Source: Pelotomaculum sp. (GTDB lineage: Bacteria; Bacillota; Desulfotomaculia; Desulfotomaculales; Pelotomaculaceae). Taken from it: a stretch of DNA of 56,268 bases. The stretch is from the NCBI GenBank assembly GCA_018435055.1, contig JAHDOA010000059.1:1-56268 (forward strand), given 5' to 3'. Of the stretch, positions 6,963 through 16,220 are shown in pieces. The first letter of the stretch is position 1, and each line of letters begins with the position of its first letter. The notes under the pieces are model-generated. The model searched no databases and had not been told where the DNA came from. It saw only the letters and a program-made list of their open reading frames with translations. The position numbers were made by a program, and so were the translations under genes.

Positions 6963-7565
6963 ATTACGGCTTTAAAAAATGTGAAACTAGGAGAAATCGC
7001 CGACATCTTAAACGGCATACCGGATTCCAAGCAAACCTGGCCTGCAGACAATTCCGGCGCTTTAATATATAAATACATCCAGCCGAATCATCTGGGAATC
7101 TTTAATGATATTCAATTCGTTACGGAAATTAAAAGGCAAAACCCGCTTGATAACAGCTGTTTAATACACAAAAACGATATTCTATTTAAGCGGCTTAACC
7201 CGGATATTGCCACGTTAGTAGAAGAGGATATGCTCGATACAACCTTTTCGGGCAACCTTATCGTTATACGTGTTTATAAAGAATATTACCCTTCATATAT
7301 TGCCTGCCTGCTGGAAAACCAGGGCAAAGTTTGGTTAAATAGCAATATAACCGGTTCGGTTGCGGCTATTAAGTCCATATCCGCAAAATCACTGGCGGAG
7401 CTGGACATCCCGGTTGTACAATACGAAAAACAAAAAGCCATTGGCGAGCTGTGGCTGCTTTATAAAAAACGAAAAATGCTGATAAATAATTTAATCGCAG
7501 AAGAGCAAAGGCTGATGGCGGCGGTATTAAAAAGCGTCACGGCCGGCACCAGGGAGGAAAGATGA
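6963..7565 (+). CDS. Half-size type I restriction specificity (HsdS-like) protein, probable ATT start
   Basis: The product is about 200 residues, half of a normal HsdS. It has one target-recognition-like domain followed by a helical spacer (IGELWLLYKKRKMLINNLI) and then ends. The strong ribosome site AAGGAGG (6951-6957) sits 5 bases before ATT 6963, giving a reading that opens T-A-L-K-N-V-K-L-G-E-I. The alternative GTG at 6981 is 23 bases away, too far for that site. The stop overlaps the hsdM start (ATGA), so the two are translationally coupled. A second, full HsdS lies three genes downstream. The half-size protein may dimerise, as single-domain S subunits can, or modulate specificity. Confidence 0.7.
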   Translation: MTALKNVKLGEIADILNGIPDSKQTWPADNSGALIYKYIQPNHLGIFNDIQFVTEIKRQNPLDNSCLIHKNDILFKRLNPDIATLVEEDMLDTTFSGNLIVIRVYKEYYPSYIACLLENQGKVWLNSNITGSVAAIKSISAKSLAELDIPVVQYEKQKAIGELWLLYKKRKMLINNLIAEEQRLMAAVLKSVTAGTREER

Positions 7566-9148
7566 TGGCGACTACCAGGAAAGACATTGAAGCCGCGCTT
7601 TGGAGAGGCGCGAATACATTCAGAGGGGCTATCGACGCGGCCAATTATAAAGATTACATCCTGCCCATGCTCTTTGTTAAGTACCTGAGCGACACTTATC
7701 TGGAAAACGTCGAGGAATTGAGAAAAAAATATGATAACCCGGTGCGGCTGGAAAGAGCGATAAGCAGGCTCCCCTTTATCATCAAGGAAGAACACAGCTT
7801 TCTCTGGCTATATGACAAAAGATATGACGACAACCTGGGAGAGCTTATTAATACGGCTTTGCGCGGCATAGAAGACGACAATCCCTCGCTTTTTACGGGG
7901 ATATTCAGAAACATTGACTTTAACAGTGAAGCCATGCTGGGCAATCAAAAGCAAAGAAACACCCGCTTGCGGGAATTGCTGGAAGATTTCAAGACCCTTG
8001 ACCTGAGCCCTTCTTCCATCAAGCCCGAGGAAGGCAAAGTAGCCGCTGACACCATAGGCGAAGCGTACGAATACATGATTGGTGAATTTGCCAGCCAGGC
8101 CGGCAAAAAAGCCGGTTCTTTCTTTACTCCCTCCGAAGTGTCGGAGCTGATAGCCCGCATCGTGGACCCGAAAATAAGCGATACCATATACGACCCCACC
8201 TGCGGCTCCGGCTCCCTGCTCATAAAGACCGGGAAAACCGCCCAGGCCAAGGAAAACAACGAGATAAAAAAACTCGCCCTGTACGGCCAGGAAATGAACG
8301 GCTCCTCCTGGTCAATGGCCAAAATGAACATGTTTCTTCATCAGATTATGGACGCCAGGATCCACTGGGGCGATACCCTGGCCAACCCGCTGCACCTGGA
8401 CCCGGACGGCAATCTCATGCAGTTCGACGTGATCGTGGCCAACATGCCTTTTTCGCAGGATAAATGGGCCGCGGGGTTTAACACCGGCGGCGAGGCGTCC
8501 GGCAAAGATAAAGAATTCAAGATGGAAGCGTCGCTGGACAGGCATCACCGCTTTGACTGGGGCGTGCCCCCCGCCAGCAAGGGCGACTGGGCGTTTTTGC
8601 TGCACATGATCGCCAGCCTCAAGAGCGGCGGCAGGATCGCCGCCGTGGTTCCCCATGGCGTTTTGTTCAGGGGCGCGTCGGAAGGCAGGATCAGGCAGAC
8701 CGTAATTGAAAAAAACCTGCTGGACGCGGTCATCGGCCTGCCCGCCAACCTCTTTTACGGCACCGGCATCCCGGCCTGCATCCTGGTTTTCAAGAAAAAC
8801 CGCAATCGTGACGACGTGCTTTTCATCGACGCCTCCGGCAAGGATGAAAACGGCAAGCCCCGCTATAAAAAGGACAAGAACCAGAACAAGCTCGAAACAA
8901 AGCATATCGAGGATATTGTCAGCGCCTATAGAAACAGGGCGGATATCAAAAAGTTCGCCCACGTGGCCGGCGTCGACGAAATCAAGGCCAACGGTTACAA
9001 CCTGAATATCCCCCGCTATGTTGACACCTTCGAGGAAGAAGCCTTGGTGGATATTGAAGAGGTAAAAAACAATATTGCCAACATTCAAAAAGAGCTTGAC
9101 GAAGTGGGGAAACAAATGGCCAGATATCTGAAGGAGTTGGGATTATGA
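7562..9148 (+). CDS. hsdM: Type I restriction-modification DNA methyltransferase subunit
   Basis: HsdM methylates adenine N6 in the recognition site using S-adenosylmethionine and works as M2S or R2M2S. The 528-residue protein has the N-terminal helical HsdM domain (residues about 10-140) and the Rossmann methylase core. Motif I is seen as DPTCGSGSLL near residue 210. Motif IV reads ANMPF near residue 293 instead of NPPF, a substitution I recall in part of the family. A coiled C-terminal tail (VDIEEVKNNIANIQKEL) is the HsdS contact. It overlaps the half-size hsdS upstream and dinD downstream by ATGA junctions. Either of two adjacent ATG codons may be used. Confidence 0.92.
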   Translation: MMATTRKDIEAALWRGANTFRGAIDAANYKDYILPMLFVKYLSDTYLENVEELRKKYDNPVRLERAISRLPFIIKEEHSFLWLYDKRYDDNLGELINTALRGIEDDNPSLFTGIFRNIDFNSEAMLGNQKQRNTRLRELLEDFKTLDLSPSSIKPEEGKVAADTIGEAYEYMIGEFASQAGKKAGSFFTPSEVSELIARIVDPKISDTIYDPTCGSGSLLIKTGKTAQAKENNEIKKLALYGQEMNGSSWSMAKMNMFLHQIMDARIHWGDTLANPLHLDPDGNLMQFDVIVANMPFSQDKWAAGFNTGGEASGKDKEFKMEASLDRHHRFDWGVPPASKGDWAFLLHMIASLKSGGRIAAVVPHGVLFRGASEGRIRQTVIEKNLLDAVIGLPANLFYGTGIPACILVFKKNRNRDDVLFIDASGKDENGKPRYKKDKNQNKLETKHIEDIVSAYRNRADIKKFAHVAGVDEIKANGYNLNIPRYVDTFEEEALVDIEEVKNNIANIQKELDEVGKQMARYLKELGL

Positions 9149-9996
9149 GCAATATTCAAAAATATAGTGAAAAAACTTTTGAGGATATAAAACACATCAA
9201 TGAATATGGATCTGAATACTGGCTGGCAAGAGAGCTTGCTTCAGTGCTCGAGTATACACAATGGCGTAATTTCCTAAGCGTTATTGAAAAAGCTATTGGA
9301 GCCTGTGCCAACAGTGGTGTTAACATTAATGACCATTTTGCTGGCGTCAGCAAAATGGTTGATATAGGTTCCAATACTAAAAGAGAGATTGAAGATATAG
9401 AGCTTTCGCGCTACGCCTGCTATTTAATCGTACAAAACGCCGATCCGAGAAAAACGATTATAGCCTTGGGACAAACCTATTTTGCCGTGCAAACCAGGCG
9501 ACAGGAATTACAGGACGAATTCAATAAATTGGATGAGAACGCAAAACGCCTGGCTATACGAGAGGAAATACGCGACCACAATAAATCCCTGGCTGAAGCC
9601 GCCCAGATGGCGGGAGTTAAAAATCCGCAAGAATACGCGGTATTTCAAAACAAAGGCTACCAGGGTCTGTATGGCGGCCTGGGCGTCAAAGAAATACATC
9701 AAAGGAAGGGTTTAAAGAAGAGTCAAAAGATACTCGACCATATGGGCAGTACAGAGCTTGCGGCGAATCTGTTCCGCGCGACCCAGACAGATGAAAAAAT
9801 CAGAAGGGATAAGGTAAAAGGGAAAGAAAAGGCCAACCGGACCCATTTTGTCGTGGGCAAAACCATTCGGGATACGATAAAAAAACTAGGCGGGACCATG
9901 CCCGAAGACTTGCCCACCCCTGATCAAAGCATCAGGGAGTTGGAGAAGAAAGAGCCGAAAAGATTAAAGAAGAAAGCGAAAGAAAAAGAAGTTTAA
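9145..9996 (+). CDS. dinD: DNA-damage-inducible protein D-like (DinD)
   Basis: The protein is 283 residues, close to the length of E. coli DinD. An N-terminal BRO/antirepressor-like domain is visible (EYWLARELASVLEYTQWRNF, residues about 27-46), followed by the DinD hallmarks LSRYACYLIVQNADP and the QTYFAVQTRRQEL helix near residues 110-125. DinD of E. coli inhibits RecA strand exchange. DinD-like genes also occur inside type I restriction operons, as here. The start overlaps the stop of hsdM (ATGA), so it is co-translated with it. The C terminus is very basic (KRLKKKAKEKE). A role in damage control after self-restriction is inference. Confidence 0.85.
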   Translation: MSNIQKYSEKTFEDIKHINEYGSEYWLARELASVLEYTQWRNFLSVIEKAIGACANSGVNINDHFAGVSKMVDIGSNTKREIEDIELSRYACYLIVQNADPRKTIIALGQTYFAVQTRRQELQDEFNKLDENAKRLAIREEIRDHNKSLAEAAQMAGVKNPQEYAVFQNKGYQGLYGGLGVKEIHQRKGLKKSQKILDHMGSTELAANLFRATQTDEKIRRDKVKGKEKANRTHFVVGKTIRDTIKKLGGTMPEDLPTPDQSIRELEKKEPKRLKKKAKEKEV

Positions 9997-10049
9997 AACT
10001 CCTTGTAGTTAGCAAAAAAACGTTTCTTGCACAATGAGACGGCGAACAG

Positions 10050-11264
10050 GTGGTAACGATGAGCATTGGTAAGCTGAGTTATGATTATAAAGACTATTCG
10101 TTTCCGGAAAACTGGGATGAATACAGATTAAGCCAGTTGCTGGAAGTTGTGGAGAGACCGGTTAACATGGTGGATGACCAGGAATACGACCTCATTACAA
10201 TTAAACGAAATTTTGGCGGAATTGAAAGCCGGGGAAAATTGACCGGTGATAGAATCCTCGTTAAAAGTCAGTTTGAAATATGTGAAGGAGATTTTGTAAT
10301 CTCAAAAAGACAGATCGTTCACGGAGCGTGTGCTGTCGTATCCAAGAAGTATGAAGGGGCGACTGTATCCAACGAATATGACGTCATGAATTGTAAGAAC
10401 GGCTTATTGTCATCTTTTTTTAATTACTATGTGCAATTACCGTTTATAAAAAGATATTTTTATACTGCCAGCGATGGTGTCCATATTGAGAAATTGCGAT
10501 TTAAAACGTGTGATTGGCTTAAACAAAAAGTTCGTATTCCTGCGATTATAGAACAACAAAAAATCGTCTCCATCCTTGCCACCTGGGATAAAGCTATCGA
10601 GTTGAAAGAACGGCTTATCTCAGAGAAAAAGCAGCAGAAAAAATGGCTGATGCAAAACCTGCTCACAGGCAAAAAACGCCTACCCGGTTTCACAGGAGAG
10701 TGGCAAGAGGTACAGCTGGGGGATGTATGTAATATTATAATGGGGCAATCTCCTGATTCAAAGGCATATAACGAAGATAAAGCTGGAATACCTCTTATAC
10801 AAGGAAATGCAGACTGTCATAACAGGATTACTAAACCTCGAATATGGACAACGCAAATAACGAAAATGTGTAATGTTGGAGATATTATTTTAACCGTTAG
10901 AGCACCTGTGGGAACTGTTTCAATAGCTGATCAAAAAGCTTGTATTGGTAGAGGTGTAAGCGCTATTTGTTCTAAGCATAATCAGAATTATATGTTTCAA
11001 TATTTACTTAGTATAGAGGATAAATGGGCAAAAGTATCTCAAGGTAGTACATTCGATGCTATTAGCGGCGATGAAATTAAAAAAATAACAATAAAATACC
11101 CATCAATAAATGAGCAGACCGCCATCGCTGAAGTCCTATCCGCCGCCGACCGTGAAATTGACCTGCATGAGAAGCAACTTGAAGAGCTAAAAAAACAGAA
11201 AAAAGCCCTGATGCAGTTGCTGCTCACAGGTATTGTGAGAGTAAATGCACAGGAGGTTTCTTGA
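10050..11264 (+). CDS. hsdS: Type I restriction specificity subunit
   Basis: HsdS sets the DNA target of the methylase and the restriction complex. The 404-residue protein has two target-recognition domains, about residues 15-170 and 225-375. Each is followed by a conserved helical spacer (EQQKIVSILATWDKAIELKERLI and the matching NEQTAIAEVLSAADREIDLHEKQL). This full two-domain arrangement contrasts with the half-size protein at 6963. The frame opens at GTG 10050; ATG at 10059 is also possible and neither has a strong ribosome site. It ends by overlapping the hsdR start. The target sequence cannot be predicted by eye. Confidence 0.9.
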   Translation: MVTMSIGKLSYDYKDYSFPENWDEYRLSQLLEVVERPVNMVDDQEYDLITIKRNFGGIESRGKLTGDRILVKSQFEICEGDFVISKRQIVHGACAVVSKKYEGATVSNEYDVMNCKNGLLSSFFNYYVQLPFIKRYFYTASDGVHIEKLRFKTCDWLKQKVRIPAIIEQQKIVSILATWDKAIELKERLISEKKQQKKWLMQNLLTGKKRLPGFTGEWQEVQLGDVCNIIMGQSPDSKAYNEDKAGIPLIQGNADCHNRITKPRIWTTQITKMCNVGDIILTVRAPVGTVSIADQKACIGRGVSAICSKHNQNYMFQYLLSIEDKWAKVSQGSTFDAISGDEIKKITIKYPSINEQTAIAEVLSAADREIDLHEKQLEELKKQKKALMQLLLTGIVRVNAQEVS

Positions 11265-14200
11265 TGTCCGACCACACCATATTCAACGAGCGCCCGGAAA
11301 GTCAGGACCGGGCAATAAAGGTTTTGGAGAAATTAGGCTACCAGTACGTACCCCGCTCGCAGGCGGAGATCTTGCGCGGGCGGCTTTCCAGTGTGCTGTT
11401 CCCCGGGGTTTTGCGTGAGTTTATACAGCGCCAATCTTTTGTTTACAGGGGCAAGCGGACGCCTTTTTCCGGCCGGTCCGTCGGCAAGGCGATTAATGAT
11501 ATCGACGCGCCGCTGGTTTCAGGCCTGATGACGGCAAGCAAAACCATCTATGATATGCTCCTCTCCGGCAGCAGCTATGAAGAGGAGTTGTTTGACGGCT
11601 GCCGCCAGTCCTTCGATTTAAAGTTTATCGACTGGGAGCAGCCGGAAAACAATATCTGGCAGGTGACGGACGAATTCTCGGTAGAGCGGGCAAACGGCAA
11701 GTATGCGCGGCCGGACATAGTACTGCTCGTCAACGGTATTCCCCTGGTGGTAATCGAGTGTAAAAAATCCGGCGTCGATGTTGAAGAAGGCGTAGATCAA
11801 AATGTGCGCAACTGGAAACCGGAGTTTATCCCGCACCTGTTCAAGTTTGTCCAAATCGTGATGGCCATGAACCCCAACGCCGTTAAATACGGCGCCTGCG
11901 GCACGCCTTCCGAGTATTTCAGTGTTTGGCGGGAAAAAGACTACCAGTGGCAGCAGGAAAAGTGCAAAAATGTCAGTCCCGACGGGCAGGTAATCGAGCA
12001 GGACAGGGTTATTGTTTCCATGCTCTCCAAGGAGAGGCTGCTGGAGCTGATTCGTTATTTTATCCTGTATGACAACAATATAAAGAAAATAGCGCGCTAC
12101 CAGCAGTATTTCGGCATTCAGGCAGCCATGAAACGTATTAAGGGCGCGGACGGCAGGAACACGAAAAACGGTGTGATCTGGCACACGCAGGGCAGTGGTA
12201 AATCGCTCACCATGGTGATGCTGGTGAAGAAGATCATAGCCGACCCGGAAATTAAAAACCCCCGCTTTGTTCTTGTCAACGACCGGATTAACCTGGATAA
12301 ACAGCTTAGAGACAATTTCGCGAAAACACAGCTCAGCCCCGCCCGCGCCAAAACGGGCAGGGGTTTAATCAGTCTGTTGAATGACAAAAGCGAATCAATA
12401 ATCACCACCCTCATCCATAAATTTGATAAAGCGGCCAAAAGCAGGGCCAAGATAAAAGACGACAATATTTTCCTGCTGGTGGACGAAAGCCACCGCACTC
12501 ACTCTGGCGTTCTTCACAATTTTATGATTGACGTGCTGCCCAATGCCGTAAAAATAGGATTTACCGGCACGCCGCTGCTGAAAAAAGACAAGCTCAACAC
12601 TTATCAGCGGTTCGGGCCGCTTATTGACAGTTACTCAATTGACAGGGCCGTTGAGGATGGCGTCATCGTCCCCCTGGTCTACGAAGGCAGAATTATTCCC
12701 CAGGATGTGACGAACGAAAAAATCGACGATTATCTCAAATACATAATCGAGCCGCTGAACCAAGAGCGGCAGGAAGATATGAAGCGCAAGTGGAGCCGTT
12801 TTTTACCTCTGGCGCAGACCCGTCAGCGTATCGACATGGTGGCGTTTGATATTCATGAGCATTTTAAAAGTTACGCCCAACCAAAGGGATTTAAGGCTAT
12901 GGCGGCCGTTTCGTCCCGCCCGGCGGCCATCGACCTGCATAAATCATTGAGGAAACTCGGCGGTATAAAAACAGCGGTGGTCATATCGCCTGAAAATGTT
13001 AAGGAAAATGAAGAGGAGCTTACCGGCGAAAACAGGGAGAAGATCAGGGCCTTTTTCAAAGAAGAGGTGGAGCCTCTCTTTGGCTGCAACTATGAAGAAT
13101 ACGTGGATTGGGCCAAAAACAGCTTTATCGGCGGCGATGATGTGGATATGCTGATCGTCAAAGATATGCTGCTGACCGGCTTTGACGCGCCGGTCGCCGC
13201 CGTGCTTTATGTGGATAAACCGATGAAGGAACATTCTCTGCTGCAGGCCATCGCCCGTGTCAACCGCGTCTATCCCGGCAAGGACTTCGGGCTTATCGTG
13301 GATTACTGGGGTATTTTCAGCAAGCTTAACACCGCCATGGATATGTATACGGACGAAAAATCCGGCATGAGCGGATTTGATCAGGCAGATATAGAAAACG
13401 CTGTTCTTGGCGCCGGTGATCAGAAACTTAAACTGGAGAAGGCCCACGCGGATTTGCTGGCGTTGTTTGAGGGAAAGGATTTTAACCGGGATAGTTCCGA
13501 AGGCTGGCAAAGCGTATTGGCAGACGATGATTTGAGAAAGGTGTTTTATGAAAGGCTGTCAATTTTTTCGCGTCTATTGGATTTGGCCATGGGCAGCTAT
13601 GCCTTGTACAACGCTATAGGACAAGATCAGGTTCAGATTTACAAGCGGGATTTACTGCATTTCCAAAAGCTCCGGGGAGCGTTGCTGCTCCGTTATAATG
13701 AAAAAGTTGATTTTAGCAAATATGAAGACGGCATCAGAAACCTCCTGAATAGTTTTGTGCTTTCCGAGCCGGGCCGGATTATCGTTGAACCTGTTTCTAT
13801 TCACGATGCCGAAGGGATGAAGGAGCAGCTTGGCAAGCTTGAAAGTAAAGCCGCCAAAGGTGACGCCATCCGCACCCGCATGGTGGGAGAGCTGGAAACC
13901 TGCCGTTATGACGACCCTTTGCTGTACAAGAAATTTTCAGAGCAGGTTAAAGAAACCCTCGCTGAATACAAGGCGTCAAGGAATGATGATTCTTATCTCA
14001 GCAGAATGGAAAAGATGGCGGATGATTTCAAGAGGGGTTATACCGGCCACCACTACCCCGCCTGCATAGACAATGACAGTGACGCCAAAGCTTTTTACGG
14101 GTCGATCCAGAATGTTATTGCTGAGGCCATAAAGGATGTGCCGCCGGAAACGGATGAAGCCATGGGGCGGCTGGCCGTGGAGGTTAAGAAAGCGATATCT

Positions 14201-14371
14201 TCCCGGGCAAAAGTGGACTGGCGCTTTAATGTGGCGGTGCATAGAGATATGGAACAGGCGCTGGATGATCTCATCTGGGATTTTATCGAAGAATATGAGA
14301 TAAAGCTGCCTGTTGAAAAAATAGATCTCATGCTGGAAGCACTTATGAAAACAGCGGTTGGCAGGTATTAG
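11264..14371 (+). CDS. hsdR: Type I restriction endonuclease and translocase subunit
   Basis: HsdR cuts unmodified DNA after ATP-driven translocation. The protein is 1035 residues, usual for the family. The N-terminal nuclease domain shows the PD-(D/E)XK signature as VVIECKKSG near residue 165. The helicase follows, with Walker A TQGSGKSLT near residue 308, DESHRTHSG near residue 407 and the SAT-like motif FTGTPL. A motif VI-like segment AIARVNRVYPGKD is near residue 660. ATG 11264 overlaps the stop of hsdS (TGATG). All catalytic blocks appear intact, so restriction is likely active. Confidence 0.93.
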   Translation: MSDHTIFNERPESQDRAIKVLEKLGYQYVPRSQAEILRGRLSSVLFPGVLREFIQRQSFVYRGKRTPFSGRSVGKAINDIDAPLVSGLMTASKTIYDMLLSGSSYEEELFDGCRQSFDLKFIDWEQPENNIWQVTDEFSVERANGKYARPDIVLLVNGIPLVVIECKKSGVDVEEGVDQNVRNWKPEFIPHLFKFVQIVMAMNPNAVKYGACGTPSEYFSVWREKDYQWQQEKCKNVSPDGQVIEQDRVIVSMLSKERLLELIRYFILYDNNIKKIARYQQYFGIQAAMKRIKGADGRNTKNGVIWHTQGSGKSLTMVMLVKKIIADPEIKNPRFVLVNDRINLDKQLRDNFAKTQLSPARAKTGRGLISLLNDKSESIITTLIHKFDKAAKSRAKIKDDNIFLLVDESHRTHSGVLHNFMIDVLPNAVKIGFTGTPLLKKDKLNTYQRFGPLIDSYSIDRAVEDGVIVPLVYEGRIIPQDVTNEKIDDYLKYIIEPLNQERQEDMKRKWSRFLPLAQTRQRIDMVAFDIHEHFKSYAQPKGFKAMAAVSSRPAAIDLHKSLRKLGGIKTAVVISPENVKENEEELTGENREKIRAFFKEEVEPLFGCNYEEYVDWAKNSFIGGDDVDMLIVKDMLLTGFDAPVAAVLYVDKPMKEHSLLQAIARVNRVYPGKDFGLIVDYWGIFSKLNTAMDMYTDEKSGMSGFDQADIENAVLGAGDQKLKLEKAHADLLALFEGKDFNRDSSEGWQSVLADDDLRKVFYERLSIFSRLLDLAMGSYALYNAIGQDQVQIYKRDLLHFQKLRGALLLRYNEKVDFSKYEDGIRNLLNSFVLSEPGRIIVEPVSIHDAEGMKEQLGKLESKAAKGDAIRTRMVGELETCRYDDPLLYKKFSEQVKETLAEYKASRNDDSYLSRMEKMADDFKRGYTGHHYPACIDNDSDAKAFYGSIQNVIAEAIKDVPPETDEAMGRLAVEVKKAISSRAKVDWRFNVAVHRDMEQALDDLIWDFIEEYEIKLPVEKIDLMLEALMKTAVGRY

Positions 14372-14374
14372 ACG

Positions 14375-15106
14375 ATGCATACGACAAAACTGTGTTTAAA
14401 TAAACCGTTGGGTGATGTAGAAGTAATTATAGAGCACAAAGACGTAAAAAGAATTCGCCTCAAGGTTTTCCCAAACGGCCTGGTAAAATTGTCCGCTCCA
14501 CTGATGGCGCCGGATGAACGCATCAATGATTTTCTTAAAAGCAAATCCGCATGGATTGAAAAGTCTTTGCATTATTATAAAAATACTGAACCAAGCGAGT
14601 TCGAGACAAGAATACACAGCGGTGTGTCCACCCGCGTTTTGGGCAGGCAGATCAGAATAATAGTCAATGAAGCTAAAATTCATAGAATACAGCATAAGGG
14701 TAATTGCATTTATGTGCTTTCTCCTGCTGCCGGGGATGACAAGGCTTTGCAGGAACAATTCGGTCGCTGGTGGCAAAAAGAGTGCAAATCTTATTTTTCA
14801 ACGGTAATTGACAAGTTCTATCCGGTTATTGCAAAGCACGGTTTTGACAAGCCCAAACTGCACGTCAGAAAAATGAAAACTCTCTGGGGCAGCTATTCAA
14901 AAAAGTGTAATAAAATTAATTTGAATTATTACTTGTATAAAGCCCCGCCGCCCTGTATCGATTACGTGGTTCTGCATGAATTGACGCACATCCTCTATCC
15001 CAAACACAATACGGATTTCTACAATTTCCTGACGGTGCATATGCCGGACTGGAAAGAGCGTAAAAGGATTCTTGATCATGAAATTGTCAGGGGACTGAGG
15101 TATTGA
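14375..15106 (+). CDS. YgjP-like (M48/DUF45) zinc metalloprotease
   Basis: The 243-residue protein has the HELTH zinc-protease motif near residue 203 and further His residues downstream (YPKHNTDFYNF), as in the YgjP/DUF45 group related to SprT and M48 peptidases. The preceding RKMKTLWGSYSKKCNKINLN block is also a family hallmark; the usual HELAH is HELTH here. Such genes are repeatedly found next to hsdR in type I systems, and this one starts 3 bases after hsdR ends. The substrate is unknown. Control of HsdR level or action is a reasonable inference, by analogy with ClpXP control of HsdR in E. coli. Confidence 0.85.
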   Translation: MHTTKLCLNKPLGDVEVIIEHKDVKRIRLKVFPNGLVKLSAPLMAPDERINDFLKSKSAWIEKSLHYYKNTEPSEFETRIHSGVSTRVLGRQIRIIVNEAKIHRIQHKGNCIYVLSPAAGDDKALQEQFGRWWQKECKSYFSTVIDKFYPVIAKHGFDKPKLHVRKMKTLWGSYSKKCNKINLNYYLYKAPPPCIDYVVLHELTHILYPKHNTDFYNFLTVHMPDWKERKRILDHEIVRGLRY

Positions 15107-15156
15107 GATAATTTTTAAGACATATAGCCCGCCAACAGTAAGGAAGGTGTTGTAAA

Positions 15157-15387
15157 ATGGGTGAACAAGAATACATGGCCGACTGGGAGGAAAAACTAAA
15201 TGCTTTCCTGAAATTTACCGGCCGTGAAGTCCTGGACAACTATGGAGCCATATCAGCTGAGATTGCCAAACAGTTGGCGGAAGAGCAGTACGCAGAGTTT
15301 GATGCTCGTCGCAAGCTGTTTGCTGAAACCAATGTCAAGCAGCTTGCAAACCATGCAAAATTTATTGCGCGGGAGAAAAAGTCTTGA
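15157..15387 (+). pseudogene. C-terminal fragment of a RhuM-family protein
   Basis: The 76-residue reading (MADWEEKLNAFLKF, then REVLDNYGAISAEIAKQLAEEQYAEF) matches the last part of RhuM/virulence-associated proteins, which are normally over 300 residues and often travel with restriction systems. The N-terminal part is absent: the upstream 50 bases after the protease gene hold no RhuM-like coding. A fair ribosome site (AAGGAAGG) precedes the ATG, so a short protein may be made. It is probably the decayed last gene of the restriction island. Confidence 0.6.
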
Positions 15388-15458
15388 AGTTTCAATTACT
15401 TGTGAGTTTATTTCAGCGGCCTACCAGTGTGCCAGTAAGATGAACCGTAATAAAGTTT

Positions 15459-15496
15459 GGAGCAAGTGTATCTCAGGTACTCTTGCTCCTTTTTTG
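15459..15496 (+). terminator. Intrinsic terminator of the restriction island
   Basis: GGAGCAAG (15459-15466) and CTTGCTCC (15482-15489) form an 8-bp stem followed by TTTTTTG. It lies 70 bases after the RhuM fragment. Confidence 0.8.
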
Positions 15497-15512
15497 TTTA
15501 TGCTTATGAGTT

Positions 15513-15542
15513 AAACCCACCTGCGTCAAAACAGGTGGGTTT
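15513..15542. terminator. Bidirectional terminator between convergent genes
   Basis: AAACCCACCTG (15513-15523) and CAGGTGGGTTT (15532-15542) form an 11-bp stem. It sits between the plus-strand restriction island and the minus-strand zinc-ribbon gene, and can serve both. Confidence 0.8.
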
Positions 15543-15575
15543 TATATGGTAAAAGCACAATTAAAAACAGATATT

Positions 15576-16220
15576 TTACAGTCTTTCGCCGCATTCCGGA
15601 CAAAACTTGGCTTTCGCTGTGAGCTTATAGCCGCAGCCGGGACAATTGCTTGCAGTTTTGAGCTTTGCGCCGCATTCCGGGCAGAATTTGGCATTAGTAG
15701 CCAGTGGGGCTTCGCATTCGGGACAACTGGCCCGCACAGTCTCTCGCCAATTGCTTTCGCTTAGTTTTTTATCTTCTTCCGACATTTTGGCATGTGCCCA
15801 GACTTCTTCAACAGAACGGCTTGCTTGCGCCGCGGACATCTCCACACCTAAATCTGGAGCGCAGTCCTTGCAGAGTCCCCGTTTGGTATTCCAGCAGCTT
15901 TTTCGGCAGACCCAGGAGGAGCAGCGCGGGCATTGGATGAAATCCGGCTTCAATTCATTAACGGCCTCCTCAAAAGCCCCGTCATGTGCTTTCTCCCAGG
16001 TCGCCGAATGAACACGATCGCTGAGGTTGGAGGCCCTGCCCAGTATACCGCCAAAAAGACTGCCGGCCGCATCAATAGCACTGGATATAGTCCCGGTAAC
16101 CGAGGCCTTAAAACGGGTGCGGTACCCGGTTCCACACCTGTCACAACAAAACTCGAATTGGAAACCCTTGTCGGTACTTAAATCATTATAGTTCCTGACA
16201 AACTCAATCTTATTGGACAT
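15576..16220 (-). CDS. Zinc-ribbon protein of unknown function
   Basis: The 214-residue protein carries several Cys-pair zinc ribbons: CDRCG near residue 26, CPRCSSWVCRKSC and CKDCAPD in the middle, and at the C terminus three CPEC/CPGC ribbons (CPECEAPL, CPECGAKL, CPGCGYKL, CPECGERL). Between the first and second ribbons is a Gly/Ala-rich region (FGGILGRASNL) that may form a short amphipathic or membrane-associated segment. Proteins of this layout are common in Firmicutes and have no settled function. A strong ribosome site (GGGGGGAT) precedes the ATG. The gene stands alone between a terminator and an AT-rich intergenic region. Confidence 0.75.
   Translation of the reverse strand: MSNKIEFVRNYNDLSTDKGFQFEFCCDRCGTGYRTRFKASVTGTISSAIDAAGSLFGGILGRASNLSDRVHSATWEKAHDGAFEEAVNELKPDFIQCPRCSSWVCRKSCWNTKRGLCKDCAPDLGVEMSAAQASRSVEEVWAHAKMSEEDKKLSESNWRETVRASCPECEAPLATNAKFCPECGAKLKTASNCPGCGYKLTAKAKFCPECGERL

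Noticed and set aside
8312-9115. 267-codon minus-strand frame inside hsdM
   Set aside because: It is antisense to a complete HsdM with all motifs, with no ribosome site or recognisable family.
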